NCBI GenBank assembly: GCA_964577625.1 | Contig: CAZNZP010000015.1 | Coordinates: 1-14,771 of the forward strand | From: UBA5272 sp964577625 | GTDB taxonomy: Bacteria > Patescibacteriota > Minisyncoccia > Phycocordibacterales > UBA5272 | Direction of reading: 5' to 3' | Length of the DNA: 14,771 nucleotides | Program-made: the position numbers and the translations under genes | The notes under the pieces: model-generated | Database searches by the model: none | Told to the model about the DNA's origin: nothing | The model's input: only the letters and a program-made list of their open reading frames with translations | Shown here: positions 5,508 through 13,562 of the stretch, in pieces | Layout of the letters: each line of letters opens with the position of its first letter | How positions within the stretch are numbered: the stretch's first letter is position 1

Positions 5508-8500
5508 ATGTCTAAAACAAAAAATGTCGGCTCTAATCTTACGGTAGCCAGTCTACCAAAAAAGACATTTTCGCAATTTAGAAAGCCTTTTATTGAGCTG
5601 CCTAATCTTGTGGAAAACCAACTCGCTTCTTTTAAAAAGCTTTTAGAAGAAGATTTGGGAATAATTTTAAAAGAACTAAATCCTATCAAGGATTACACAG
5701 AAAAAAAGTTTGAGTTAGAAGTTTTATCTTTTGAACTTTCTGAACCAAAATATTCAGAAGAATATGCAAAGGATAACAATTTAACTTACGAAGCTCCTTT
5801 GAGAGCTAGAGTTTTACTCAAGAATAAAATTCTAGGAATAGAAAAAGAACAAGAAATTTTCCTCGCTTCATTTCCAATGATGACAGTACATGGTACTTTC
5901 GTCATTAATGGTGTGGAAAGAGTAATCATTCCTCAACTTGCTAGAAGTGCAGGGGAGTTTTTTGATTTTGAAGAAATTAGTGGAAAAAAATATTTCTCTA
6001 CAAAAATTGTTCCAAACCGTGGAGCTTGGGTAGAAATTATCACTGATGATGATAATGAAATGTTTGTCAAAATTGATAAAAAAAGAAAGTTTTCAGTAGT
6101 CTCTTTCTTGAGAGCATTAGGATTTTCTACTGATAAAGCTATTGAAAATGCTTTTGAAGGAAAGGATTTAGCAAAAGCTTATATCATGAATTTGGTAGAA
6201 AAAGACCCTATTAAAACCGCCGATGAAGCTTATATTGATGTTTATAAGAAATTGAGAGACGGGGATTTGGCTACAGTAGAAAATGCAAAATCTTACATAG
6301 ACTCTCTCTTCTCAAAAGAAAGATATGATCTTTCTCCTATTGGAAGACTTCGTTTTAATAAAAGATTTAATTTGTCTCTAGAAGGTAAAGAGATGAAGAG
6401 AATGACTTTATCTAAAGAAGATATTATTTTGGTTATCAATCATCTCATTCAATTAAATAATGATCCAGATGCCCAAGCTGACGATATTGACCACTTGGCT
6501 TCTAGAAGAGTTCGCTTTGTAGGTGAAATGCTTGGAATGAGAATCAAGAAAGGAATGCTTCAGATTAAAAGATATGTACAGGAAAAAATGTCTGTGATTG
6601 ATACAGACACCACTCTTCCTGCTTCTGTAATTAATCAAAGACCTCTTCAAGCAAGAATTAAAGAATTCTTTACGGTAAATCAACTTTCTCAACTCATGAA
6701 TCAAGAAAACCTTCTTTCTGAAATTGAAAGTTTGAGAACTTTGTCTGCTCTCGGACCAGGTGGTCTTTCAAAAGAAAGAGCTGGCTTTGAAGTGCGTGAT
6801 GTGCACACTTCTCACTATGGTAGAGTTTGTCCAATTCAAACTCCAGACGGAGCGAATGTGGGACTTATTTTAAGACTCTCAGCTTATGCTAAGATTAATG
6901 AATTTGGAATCATTGAAACTCCTTATGTAAAAGTAAAGAATGGAAAAATTACTCAAGAGATTGATTATTTGAATGCTTTACAAGAGGAGTCTACTATTAT
7001 TGCTCACGCCGCAATTCATTATAATGAAAAAGGAGATATTACTGACAATTTTGTTCAAGCTAGAAAATATGGTCATCCAGCTATAGTTTCTAAAAAAGAA
7101 GTTGCTTATATTGATGTGGCTCCAAATCAAGCTTATTCTATTGCTACAAACATGATTCCATTCTTGGAGCATGATGACGCAGCTCGTGCATCCATGGGTT
7201 CAAACATGCAACGTCAGACAGTACCTCTCATTTTAGCTGAAGCTCCTTATGTGGCTACAGGTATGGAAGAGGAAGCTGCTAAACATATTGGAAGAATTGT
7301 TTTAGCTGAAGAAGCTGGACAAGTCACTTATGTAGACTCAAATAAAATCACAGTCGCTGACAGTAAAGGAAAAAATAAAACTTATGATTTAGTAAATTTC
7401 TCCAGAACTAACAACTTTACAGTTTTCTATCAAAGACCAATTGTAAATATTGGAGATAAAGTTAAAAAAGGACAAGTCATTGCAGACTCATCTTCTACTA
7501 AAGGAGGACAAATCGCTATTGGTCACAATACTCGTGTAGCTTTTATGAGTTGGAATGGTGCGAACTATGAAGACGCTATTATTATTTCAGAAAAATTGGT
7601 AAGAGATAAGAAATTCTCCTCAATTCATGTAGAAGAATTTATTTGTAATGTGCGTGATACAAAATTAGGAGCAGAAGTCACCACTCACGATATTCCAAAT
7701 GTTGGTGAATCTAAATTAAAAAATCTTGATGAGGACGGAATTATTAGAATCGGAGCAGATATTCGTGCGGGAGATATTTTGGTTGGTAAAATTACACCAA
7801 AAGGAGAGACTGAGCTCACCCCAGAAGAAAGATTACTCCGAAGTATTTTTGGTGAGAAGATTAGAGACGTCAAAGACACTTCTCTTAGGTTAGACAATGG
7901 AAAAAGAGGAAGAGTGATTGGTATTAAAGTTTTTACACGCGAAAGAGGTGATCAATTGGAAAGTGGTGTGATTAAAAGAATTCATATTGAAGTAGCTCAA
8001 CTTCGTGATATTTCTGTCGGTGACAAGCTTGCAGGAAGACATGGAAACAAAGGTGTTATTTCAAAAGTTTTACCAGAAGAAGATATGCCATTTACAGCTG
8101 ACGGAGAGCCGGTAGATATTATTCTTACTCCGCTTGGCATTCCTTCTCGTATGAATATCGGACAGATTTTAGAAATGCATCTTGGTCTTGCAGCACAGAC
8201 TTTGAACTATCAAGCTATAGTTCCTGTTTTCTCTGGAGCAAGCGATGATGAAATTAAAGAAGAATTGGTAAAAGCTGGATATGAAGCTTCTGGTACAGTT
8301 GATCTTTATGACGGTAGAACCGGAGAAAAGTTTGCAGATAAAGTCGCTATCGGAGTTATGTATATGTTGAAACTTCATCATATGGTGGAAGATAAGATTC
8401 ACGCTAGAAGTATCGGTCCATACTCTCTCATTACTCAACAACCTCTCGGAGGTAAATCTCAAAATGGAGGTCAAAGATTCGGAGAAATGGAAGTGTGGGC

Positions 8501-8768
8501 TCTTGAAGGATACGGTGCAGCACACACTCTCCGCGAAATCTTAACTATTAAGTCTGACGATATTGTCGGTAGATCAGATGCTTTCAACAGCATCATTAAA
8601 AACGAACCAATTAAAGAACCAAATACTCCAGCTTCCTTAAATGTGCTTTTGAATACATTGAGAGGATTGGCTTTGGATGTGGTGCCTTTAGTAAAAGAAG
8701 AGAAAAAGTTAAGAAATAAAAAAGAGAAATTATTAGGTGAGGACGATATTATCGAAATCAAAGATTAA
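5508..8768 (+). CDS. rpoB: DNA-directed RNA polymerase subunit beta
   Basis: RpoB forms half of the polymerase cleft with RpoC. At 1086 residues it is compact compared with E. coli (1342 aa), lacking the large lineage insertions in the lobe and flap regions. The core is intact. The rifampicin-pocket segment runs at residues 392-413, then ALGPGGLSKERAGFEVRDVH and YGRVCPIQTPDGANVGLI. The lysine-bearing GDKLAGRHGNKGVIS and the C-terminal GGQRFGEMEVWALEGYGAAH also match. Several rifampicin-contact positions differ from the sensitive E. coli sequence: N398 for D516, S408 for H526 and T411 for R529. The start MSKTKNVGSNL lacks a Shine-Dalgarno sequence. It is co-transcribed with rpoC 35 bases downstream from the strong promoter at 5275-5303, after an unusually long leader. 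The ribosomal protein genes that often precede rpoB (rplKAJL) are absent. Confidence 0.98.
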   Translation: MSKTKNVGSNLTVASLPKKTFSQFRKPFIELPNLVENQLASFKKLLEEDLGIILKELNPIKDYTEKKFELEVLSFELSEPKYSEEYAKDNNLTYEAPLRARVLLKNKILGIEKEQEIFLASFPMMTVHGTFVINGVERVIIPQLARSAGEFFDFEEISGKKYFSTKIVPNRGAWVEIITDDDNEMFVKIDKKRKFSVVSFLRALGFSTDKAIENAFEGKDLAKAYIMNLVEKDPIKTADEAYIDVYKKLRDGDLATVENAKSYIDSLFSKERYDLSPIGRLRFNKRFNLSLEGKEMKRMTLSKEDIILVINHLIQLNNDPDAQADDIDHLASRRVRFVGEMLGMRIKKGMLQIKRYVQEKMSVIDTDTTLPASVINQRPLQARIKEFFTVNQLSQLMNQENLLSEIESLRTLSALGPGGLSKERAGFEVRDVHTSHYGRVCPIQTPDGANVGLILRLSAYAKINEFGIIETPYVKVKNGKITQEIDYLNALQEESTIIAHAAIHYNEKGDITDNFVQARKYGHPAIVSKKEVAYIDVAPNQAYSIATNMIPFLEHDDAARASMGSNMQRQTVPLILAEAPYVATGMEEEAAKHIGRIVLAEEAGQVTYVDSNKITVADSKGKNKTYDLVNFSRTNNFTVFYQRPIVNIGDKVKKGQVIADSSSTKGGQIAIGHNTRVAFMSWNGANYEDAIIISEKLVRDKKFSSIHVEEFICNVRDTKLGAEVTTHDIPNVGESKLKNLDEDGIIRIGADIRAGDILVGKITPKGETELTPEERLLRSIFGEKIRDVKDTSLRLDNGKRGRVIGIKVFTRERGDQLESGVIKRIHIEVAQLRDISVGDKLAGRHGNKGVISKVLPEEDMPFTADGEPVDIILTPLGIPSRMNIGQILEMHLGLAAQTLNYQAIVPVFSGASDDEIKEELVKAGYEASGTVDLYDGRTGEKFADKVAIGVMYMLKLHHMVEDKIHARSIGPYSLITQQPLGGKSQNGGQRFGEMEVWALEGYGAAHTLREILTIKSDDIVGRSDAFNSIIKNEPIKEPNTPASLNVLLNTLRGLALDVVPLVKEEKKLRNKKEKLLGEDDIIEIKD

Positions 8769-8803
8769 TTAAAAGCTAAAAATTTAAAATAAAAAATAAA
8801 AAT

Positions 8804-11800
8804 ATGAAAACAATAGATACAACAGATTTTGACGCTTTGCAAATAAAAATTGCCTCACCAGAAGCTATTCGTTCTTGGAGTTTTGGTGAAGTCACAAAAC
8901 CAGAAACTATCAACTATCGTACAGGTAGAAGTGAAAGAGCTGGTCTCTTTGATGAGAAAATCTTTGGTCCAGAAAAAGACTACGAATGTTATTGTGGAAA
9001 ATATAGAAGAATTAGATATAAAGATATAGTTTGTGAAAAATGTGGAGTAGAAGTCACTAAATCTATAGTTCGTCGTGAAAGAATGGGACATATTGAATTA
9101 GATACACCAGTAGCTCATATTTGGTTTTTAAGGGGTATTCCTTCAAGAATTGCTCTTATTCTCGGTGAGCCAACAGGGGAGGTAGAAAAAGTGGTTTACT
9201 TTGCAAACTATATTATTACTAAAGTTAATCAAAGAGAAAAAGAAGAACTTTTAAAAAATCTTGATTCTGAGTTCAAAGCAAAAATTAAATCTGCTACAGA
9301 TGAAAAGACAAAAGAAAAATTAAAAGAGTTAATGCTTGCTACAAAAAAAGAAATTGAAGATATTCGTGAAAGAAAAATTCTTGATGAAATTACTTATCAC
9401 AGATATTCAATGAGATATAGTATTGCTTTCGAGGCGGAAATTGGAGCTGAAGCAATTTACAATATTTTCAAAAATATTAATCTTGATGATTTGGAAAATG
9501 AAATTCTTACAAGACTAGAAAAGATTTCTTCTGTGGAAAGAGAAAAAGAGGAAAAAAGGCTTTCTCTTGTGAGAGCCTTTAAAAATGCTGAGATTCGTCC
9601 AGAATGGATGTTTTTAACCGCTTTACCAGTGATTCCTCCTGGAATTCGCCCAATGGTAGCTCTTGAAGGTGGAAGATATGCGACTAGTGATGTGAATGAT
9701 CTCTATAGAAGGGTTATTAATAGAAATAATCGTCTTTTGAAGCTACGAGAAATTAATGCTCCAGATGTCATTTTGAGAAATGAAAAAAGAATTCTCCAAG
9801 AAGCGGTAGATGCCTTAGTAGACAACTCTATGAGAAGAGGGCAAGAAGCTATGACTATAGTTGGACAAAAAAGACAACTTAAATCTATTGCTGACGGTAT
9901 TAAATCTAAATCAGGACTCTTTAGACAAAATCTTCTTGGAAAACGTGTAGACTATTCTGGTCGTTCAGTAATTGTGATTGGTCCAGATCTTGCACTTGAT
10001 GAATGTGGACTTCCAAAACATATGGTACTTGAATTATTTAAACCATTTGTCATTTCAAAACTTTTAGAAAGAGAGTTCACTTTCAATATTCGTGGTGCGA
10101 ATAAATTAATTGAAGATGGTATTCCTGAAGTTTGGGAAATTTTGGAAGAGGTTATTCAAGGAAAATATGTTCTTCTCAATCGTGCTCCAACTTTACATAG
10201 ACTTGGTATTCAAGCTTTCAAGCCAAAAATGATTGAAGGAAATGCTATTCAACTTCATCCGCTTGTCTGTACAGCTTTCAACGCTGACTTTGACGGTGAC
10301 CAAATGGCAGTACATCTTCCTCTTTCAGAAGAAGCTCAATTAGAAGCTAAAGAAATTATGGCTTCCAACAAAAATCTATTAAAACCAGGTTCTGGAGATT
10401 CTATTGTAAATCCTCGTATGGACATGATACTCGGATGTTTTTGGCTTACTACTGAAATTGAAGGAGCGGAAGGTGAAGGAAAATACTTTAGTTCTCCAAA
10501 TGATGCTATTACAGCTCATGAGTTTGGTATTTTAGACATTAGAGCAAAAATTGAAGTTATTCCAACTGATAAAATTAAGTATTTAAAATATGAAGGTAAA
10601 AGATTCTCTACTACTGTAGGTAGATTATTATTCAACTCTATTCTTCCAGATGATTTTGAATACATAAATGAGCAGGTTGGTGGTAATAGTATGAATAAGA
10701 TTGTGGACAGAATCATTACTCAATACGGATTTGATGCGGCTCCAAAAATTATTGATAAGATTAAAACTTTTGGATTCAAGTACGCCACAATTTCTGGTAC
10801 CACTTGGAGTATTGATGCTGTTAAAGTTCCTGAAGAAAAGACAGATATTATTGAGAAAGGAAAGAGAGAAGAACAAAAAATTAATCATCACTTTGAAGAA
10901 GGATATCTTTCTGAAGAAGAGAAATATGACAAAGTTATTGAGAATTGGTTGAGTATTAGAAAAGAGATTGAAGCAATTATGCCGACTAAATCTATTGATA
11001 AATATGGACCAGTGTATAACTTGGTAACTTCTGGGGCTAGAGGTTCTATGAAGCAGCTTATTCAAATCGGAGGTATGAAAGGTATTATTGCCAACTCTTC
11101 AGGAAGAAATATTGACTTCCCAATCATCTCTTCAAATAAAGAAGGACTGTCTCCAATTGAATACTTTATTACTACTTATGGAGCTAGAAAAGGTACTTCA
11201 GACACCGCTCTTAAGACTGCTGAAGCAGGATATCTCACAAGAAGGTTGGTAGACGTTTCTCAAGACTTAGTCATTTCTGAAAAAGATTGCGGAACCAAAA
11301 AAGGTAAAACTTTGAGAACAGAAAATGTTTTAGGAATTGAGATTCCATTATCTAAAAGTATTCGTGGTAGAATTTTAGCTCAAGATCTTTTAGATAGAGA
11401 TGGAAAAGTTTTATTCAAGAAAGGGTATTTAATTAAAAAAGAAGATGCAAAAGTTGTGGAAGAAGCCGGTGTAGAAGAAGCGTATATCTTTTCTCCATTG
11501 TCTTGCGAGTCTTTAAGGGGTGTTTGTCAAAAATGTTATGGATTAGACCTTGCTAGAAATGAAATGGTTAAAGTAGGTGAGGCTGTAGGTATTGTGGCTG
11601 CTCAAGCTATTGGAGAGCCAGGAACACAGCTTACTATGCGTACCTTCCACTCTGGAGGTGTGGCAGGGGTAGACATTACTCAAGGCCTTCCTCGTGTGGC
11701 AGAAATCTTTGAAAGAAGATCTCCAAAAAATCCAGGAATTATTTCTCTTTCTAATGGTGAAGTGGTGGAGATTGTGAGAGAAAAAAAGACAAAGAAAATC

Positions 11801-12415
11801 GTTGTCTTAAGTGATGATGACGGATCATATTCACAAGCAAGGAAAAAAGGTTTAAGAATAGAATATGATATGGCTTATTCTAGAAGACCTATTGTAAAGG
11901 TAGGGGATAAAGTTGTTAAAGGGCAAGCTTTGACAGATGGATCTCTTAATATTGAACAGCTTTATGATTTAACTGATAGAGAAACTGCAGAAACTTATAT
12001 CATTAACGAATTAAATAAAGTTTATGAACTTCAGGGAGCGTCTATTTCTAGAAAGCATATTGAGCTTATTGTGAAGCAAATGTTTTCTAGAATCAGAATT
12101 AAAGATGTAGGGGACACCACTTTCACTCAAGGTGATGTGGTAGAAGTTTATGACTTTAGAGTGGAAAATGAGAGGGTGAAAGCGCAAGGTGGAAAAGTGG
12201 CAACTGGTCCTAATCTAATTCTCGGAATTTCTGAAGTAGCTTTGACTACAAACTCTTGGCTCTCTTCAGCTTCTTTCCAACATACAACCAAAGTGTTAAT
12301 CAATGCTTCTACAAGAGGACAAATTGATAAACTTCACGGTCTCAAAGAAAATGTTATCATTGGAAGACTTATTCCAGCTGGTACAGGAGTAGATGAGGAA
12401 GAAGATTTAAAATAA
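8804..12415 (+). CDS. rpoC: DNA-directed RNA polymerase subunit beta'
   Basis: RpoC carries the active-site Mg2+ aspartates in NADFDGDQMAVHLPLS (D495, D497, D499). The N-terminal zinc ribbon is C62, C64, C77 and C80. The second zinc site is C829, C901, C908 and C911 (CESLRGVCQKC), both complete. The trigger-loop region reads EYFITTYGARKGTSDTALKT and then AEAGYLTRRLVDV, and the C-terminal GEAVGIVAAQAIGEPGTQLT block is canonical. The 1203-residue length is short beside E. coli (1407 aa), which has a large insertion in the trigger loop that is absent here. The charged helical stretch at about 160-195 (KEELLKNLDSEFKAKIKS onward) fits the clamp coiled-coil neighbourhood. The 35-base rpoB-rpoC spacer is A/T-only apart from a few bases, with no promoter or Shine-Dalgarno sequence. 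The operon ends at the bidirectional terminator at 12445-12475. Confidence 0.98.
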   Translation: MKTIDTTDFDALQIKIASPEAIRSWSFGEVTKPETINYRTGRSERAGLFDEKIFGPEKDYECYCGKYRRIRYKDIVCEKCGVEVTKSIVRRERMGHIELDTPVAHIWFLRGIPSRIALILGEPTGEVEKVVYFANYIITKVNQREKEELLKNLDSEFKAKIKSATDEKTKEKLKELMLATKKEIEDIRERKILDEITYHRYSMRYSIAFEAEIGAEAIYNIFKNINLDDLENEILTRLEKISSVEREKEEKRLSLVRAFKNAEIRPEWMFLTALPVIPPGIRPMVALEGGRYATSDVNDLYRRVINRNNRLLKLREINAPDVILRNEKRILQEAVDALVDNSMRRGQEAMTIVGQKRQLKSIADGIKSKSGLFRQNLLGKRVDYSGRSVIVIGPDLALDECGLPKHMVLELFKPFVISKLLEREFTFNIRGANKLIEDGIPEVWEILEEVIQGKYVLLNRAPTLHRLGIQAFKPKMIEGNAIQLHPLVCTAFNADFDGDQMAVHLPLSEEAQLEAKEIMASNKNLLKPGSGDSIVNPRMDMILGCFWLTTEIEGAEGEGKYFSSPNDAITAHEFGILDIRAKIEVIPTDKIKYLKYEGKRFSTTVGRLLFNSILPDDFEYINEQVGGNSMNKIVDRIITQYGFDAAPKIIDKIKTFGFKYATISGTTWSIDAVKVPEEKTDIIEKGKREEQKINHHFEEGYLSEEEKYDKVIENWLSIRKEIEAIMPTKSIDKYGPVYNLVTSGARGSMKQLIQIGGMKGIIANSSGRNIDFPIISSNKEGLSPIEYFITTYGARKGTSDTALKTAEAGYLTRRLVDVSQDLVISEKDCGTKKGKTLRTENVLGIEIPLSKSIRGRILAQDLLDRDGKVLFKKGYLIKKEDAKVVEEAGVEEAYIFSPLSCESLRGVCQKCYGLDLARNEMVKVGEAVGIVAAQAIGEPGTQLTMRTFHSGGVAGVDITQGLPRVAEIFERRSPKNPGIISLSNGEVVEIVREKKTKKIVVLSDDDGSYSQARKKGLRIEYDMAYSRRPIVKVGDKVVKGQALTDGSLNIEQLYDLTDRETAETYIINELNKVYELQGASISRKHIELIVKQMFSRIRIKDVGDTTFTQGDVVEVYDFRVENERVKAQGGKVATGPNLILGISEVALTTNSWLSSASFQHTTKVLINASTRGQIDKLHGLKENVIIGRLIPAGTGVDEEEDLK

Positions 12416-12444
12416 TTTATTAGCTAATAAAGTTAGACAAAATG

Positions 12445-12475
12445 AAAACGGCTCAAATTGAGCCGTTTTTGTTTT
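12445..12475 (+). terminator. Bidirectional terminator between rpoC and the minus-strand operon
   Basis: AAAACGGCTC (12445-12454) pairs perfectly with GAGCCGTTTT (12460-12469) over a 5-base loop, followed on the plus strand by TTTTTGTTTT. Read on the minus strand, the same hairpin is followed by TTTTCATTTT, so it can end both convergent transcripts. The last codons and the stop of the minus-strand gene ending at 12453 lie inside the hairpin. Confidence 0.88.
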
Positions 12476-12890
12476 CCTTCACTTCAAACCCTAAGAGAAT
12501 AAAGTGTCTTTTTAGTTTAATTACTTCTAAATTTACTTCACTATTTATTTCTGGAATAGCGTCAGCATTGAAAATTTTTTCTAAAGTGAAAGGTTTTTCT
12601 CTTTCTTTAATTTTTATGTCAACTGATACGATGGCAAATTTTGCACCAGGCTTATCAAACTCTTTAGCTTTTTCCAAAAAATCATACAAAGGAACGTTGT
12701 GATTTAAAGAATACTCTTTCTTATTATAATCTTCAGTTTTATTAATATTCACAATTATTCCATCAACACTTTTCTTCTTTCTTTCTATAATTTCAGAAGA
12801 AGCTAACAAAAGAAATAAAATAACAATCAATATAATAAAGATTATTACAATGTCATGTGTTTGAATTGCAGAAATCAAATATTCTCCCAT
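12453..12890 (-). CDS. Single-pass membrane protein of unknown function
   Basis: I do not recognise this 145-residue protein. It has a short N-terminus, one strong transmembrane helix (about residues 13-31, DIVIIFIILIVILFLLLAS) and a charged soluble domain of about 110 residues. That domain carries Lys/Glu-rich strands such as AKFAIVSVDIKIKEREKPF and LEVIKLKRHFILLGFEV, suggesting a small beta-rich fold. There is no lipobox or catalytic motif. Its ATG (12890-12888) follows the TAA of the upstream 182-aa gene with no gap, so the two are almost certainly co-translated. A G-rich stretch (GAGGGGG) in the end of the upstream gene could act as its ribosome site. The plus-strand frame over the same bases is judged a shadow, because this strand has the promoter, the coupling and the membrane-protein composition. 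The C-terminus overlaps the rpoC terminator. Confidence 0.78.
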   Translation of the reverse strand: MGEYLISAIQTHDIVIIFIILIVILFLLLASSEIIERKKKSVDGIIVNINKTEDYNKKEYSLNHNVPLYDFLEKAKEFDKPGAKFAIVSVDIKIKEREKPFTLEKIFNADAIPEINSEVNLEVIKLKRHFILLGFEVKENKNGSI

Positions 12891-13439
12891 TTAATTTTCC
12901 CCCTCGTTTTTTTCATCAATTTTTATAATAAGAGAAGCTACAATAGTATTTATCCATACATAAAGAGTGACTATGAGAAAATAAGATATTCCCCAAAGAT
13001 ACATCCCTTTAAAAAAGGATAAATCATACCCTAAGATAATTATAAGTAGAACATATAATATTCCAATAACCCAACTGAATTTTAATGCTTTTGGTGCATA
13101 CTGGTTCAGTATCACATTAACTATTTTTCCAGCGGCCCCTCCAGGATCATGATCTTCTCTCATTATTTCCTTAACACTTCTTAAACCAAGAATCAACATA
13201 CTAGTAAAGATACTAGTTATAAAACCACTCACAGTAATAAAAAACATATACCAAATAAATTTAAAAAAATTTATTTGTGGAAGAGGTTCATTTAAGAATG
13301 GGTTTATAACCAATTCAATAATGGTCGTAACTGTTCCTCTAAAAGCCCTATAACCAATAGTCATGATAGCTACAATCATAGCAACAAGAAATAATTTTGT
13401 CACCACATTTGCAAGTTTTTCTTTCGTCTCTTGTTTCAT
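12891..13439 (-). CDS. Four-helix membrane protein of unknown function
   Basis: I do not recognise this 182-residue protein. It has four probable transmembrane helices (about residues 12-30, 58-86, 120-138 and 145-172). An N-terminal cytoplasmic stretch rich in Lys/Glu precedes them, and the acidic tail is DEKNEGEN. The loop between helices 2 and 3 holds the most distinctive segment, REDHDPGGAAGKIVNVILNQ. It is polar and Gly-rich, and the most likely place for a conserved functional or partner-binding site. There is no signal peptidase site and no transporter signature that I can name. It is the first gene of a two-gene unit with the single-pass protein directly downstream (TAA immediately followed by ATG). 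The two may form one membrane complex. A good minus-strand promoter lies at 13482-13510, giving a leader of about 36 nt without a Shine-Dalgarno sequence. Confidence 0.82.
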   Translation of the reverse strand: MKQETKEKLANVVTKLFLVAMIVAIMTIGYRAFRGTVTTIIELVINPFLNEPLPQINFFKFIWYMFFITVSGFITSIFTSMLILGLRSVKEIMREDHDPGGAAGKIVNVILNQYAPKALKFSWVIGILYVLLIIILGYDLSFFKGMYLWGISYFLIVTLYVWINTIVASLIIKIDEKNEGEN

Positions 13440-13481
13440 TTTAAAAGAATTTTAATCGTTCAACATTAATTAACTAATCAA

Positions 13482-13510
13482 AATATAGTATATTTTAAAG
13501 CTTTTGTAAA
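13482..13510 (-). promoter_or_regulatory. Promoter of the minus-strand membrane-protein operon
   Basis: On the minus strand TTTACA (13510-13505) and TATATT (13487-13482) are separated by exactly 17 bases, close to the vegetative consensus. Transcription should start near 13475, giving a leader of about 36 nt before the ATG at 13439. Confidence 0.65.
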
Positions 13511-13543
13511 GAGTAAAAGATTTTTCCTTATTTCAGTAATTTT

Positions 13544-13552
13544 TGCTAAAAT
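13544..13552 (+). promoter_or_regulatory. Extended -10 promoter of dnaG, near-leaderless
   Basis: TGC followed by TAAAAT is an extended -10 element ending only 10 bases before the ATG at 13563. A start site 6-8 bases past the -10 would leave a leader of only about 2-5 nt. No clear -35 is present at the usual spacing. Confidence 0.5.
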
Positions 13553-13562
13553 GTATTTAATT

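Larger units (their letters stand above)
13440..13562. other. Divergent intergenic region between the membrane operon and dnaG
   Basis: This spacer carries two outward-facing promoters, one per strand (separate entries), and little else. It is very A/T-rich. I see no strong inverted repeat that would suggest a shared operator. Confidence 0.6.

Noticed and set aside
8169..8525. Minus-strand 118-codon open frame inside rpoB
   Set aside because: It is opposite highly conserved RpoB sequence and its composition fits an antisense shadow of an A/T-rich gene.
10628..11065. Minus-strand 145-codon open frame inside rpoC
   Set aside because: It lies wholly opposite conserved RpoC coding sequence, has no recognisable domains and no promoter.
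12442..12702. Plus-strand 86-codon open frame opposite the 145-aa membrane protein
   Set aside because: It starts inside the rpoC terminator, has no promoter, and lies antisense to a gene with promoter, coupling and membrane-protein composition. It is a shadow frame.
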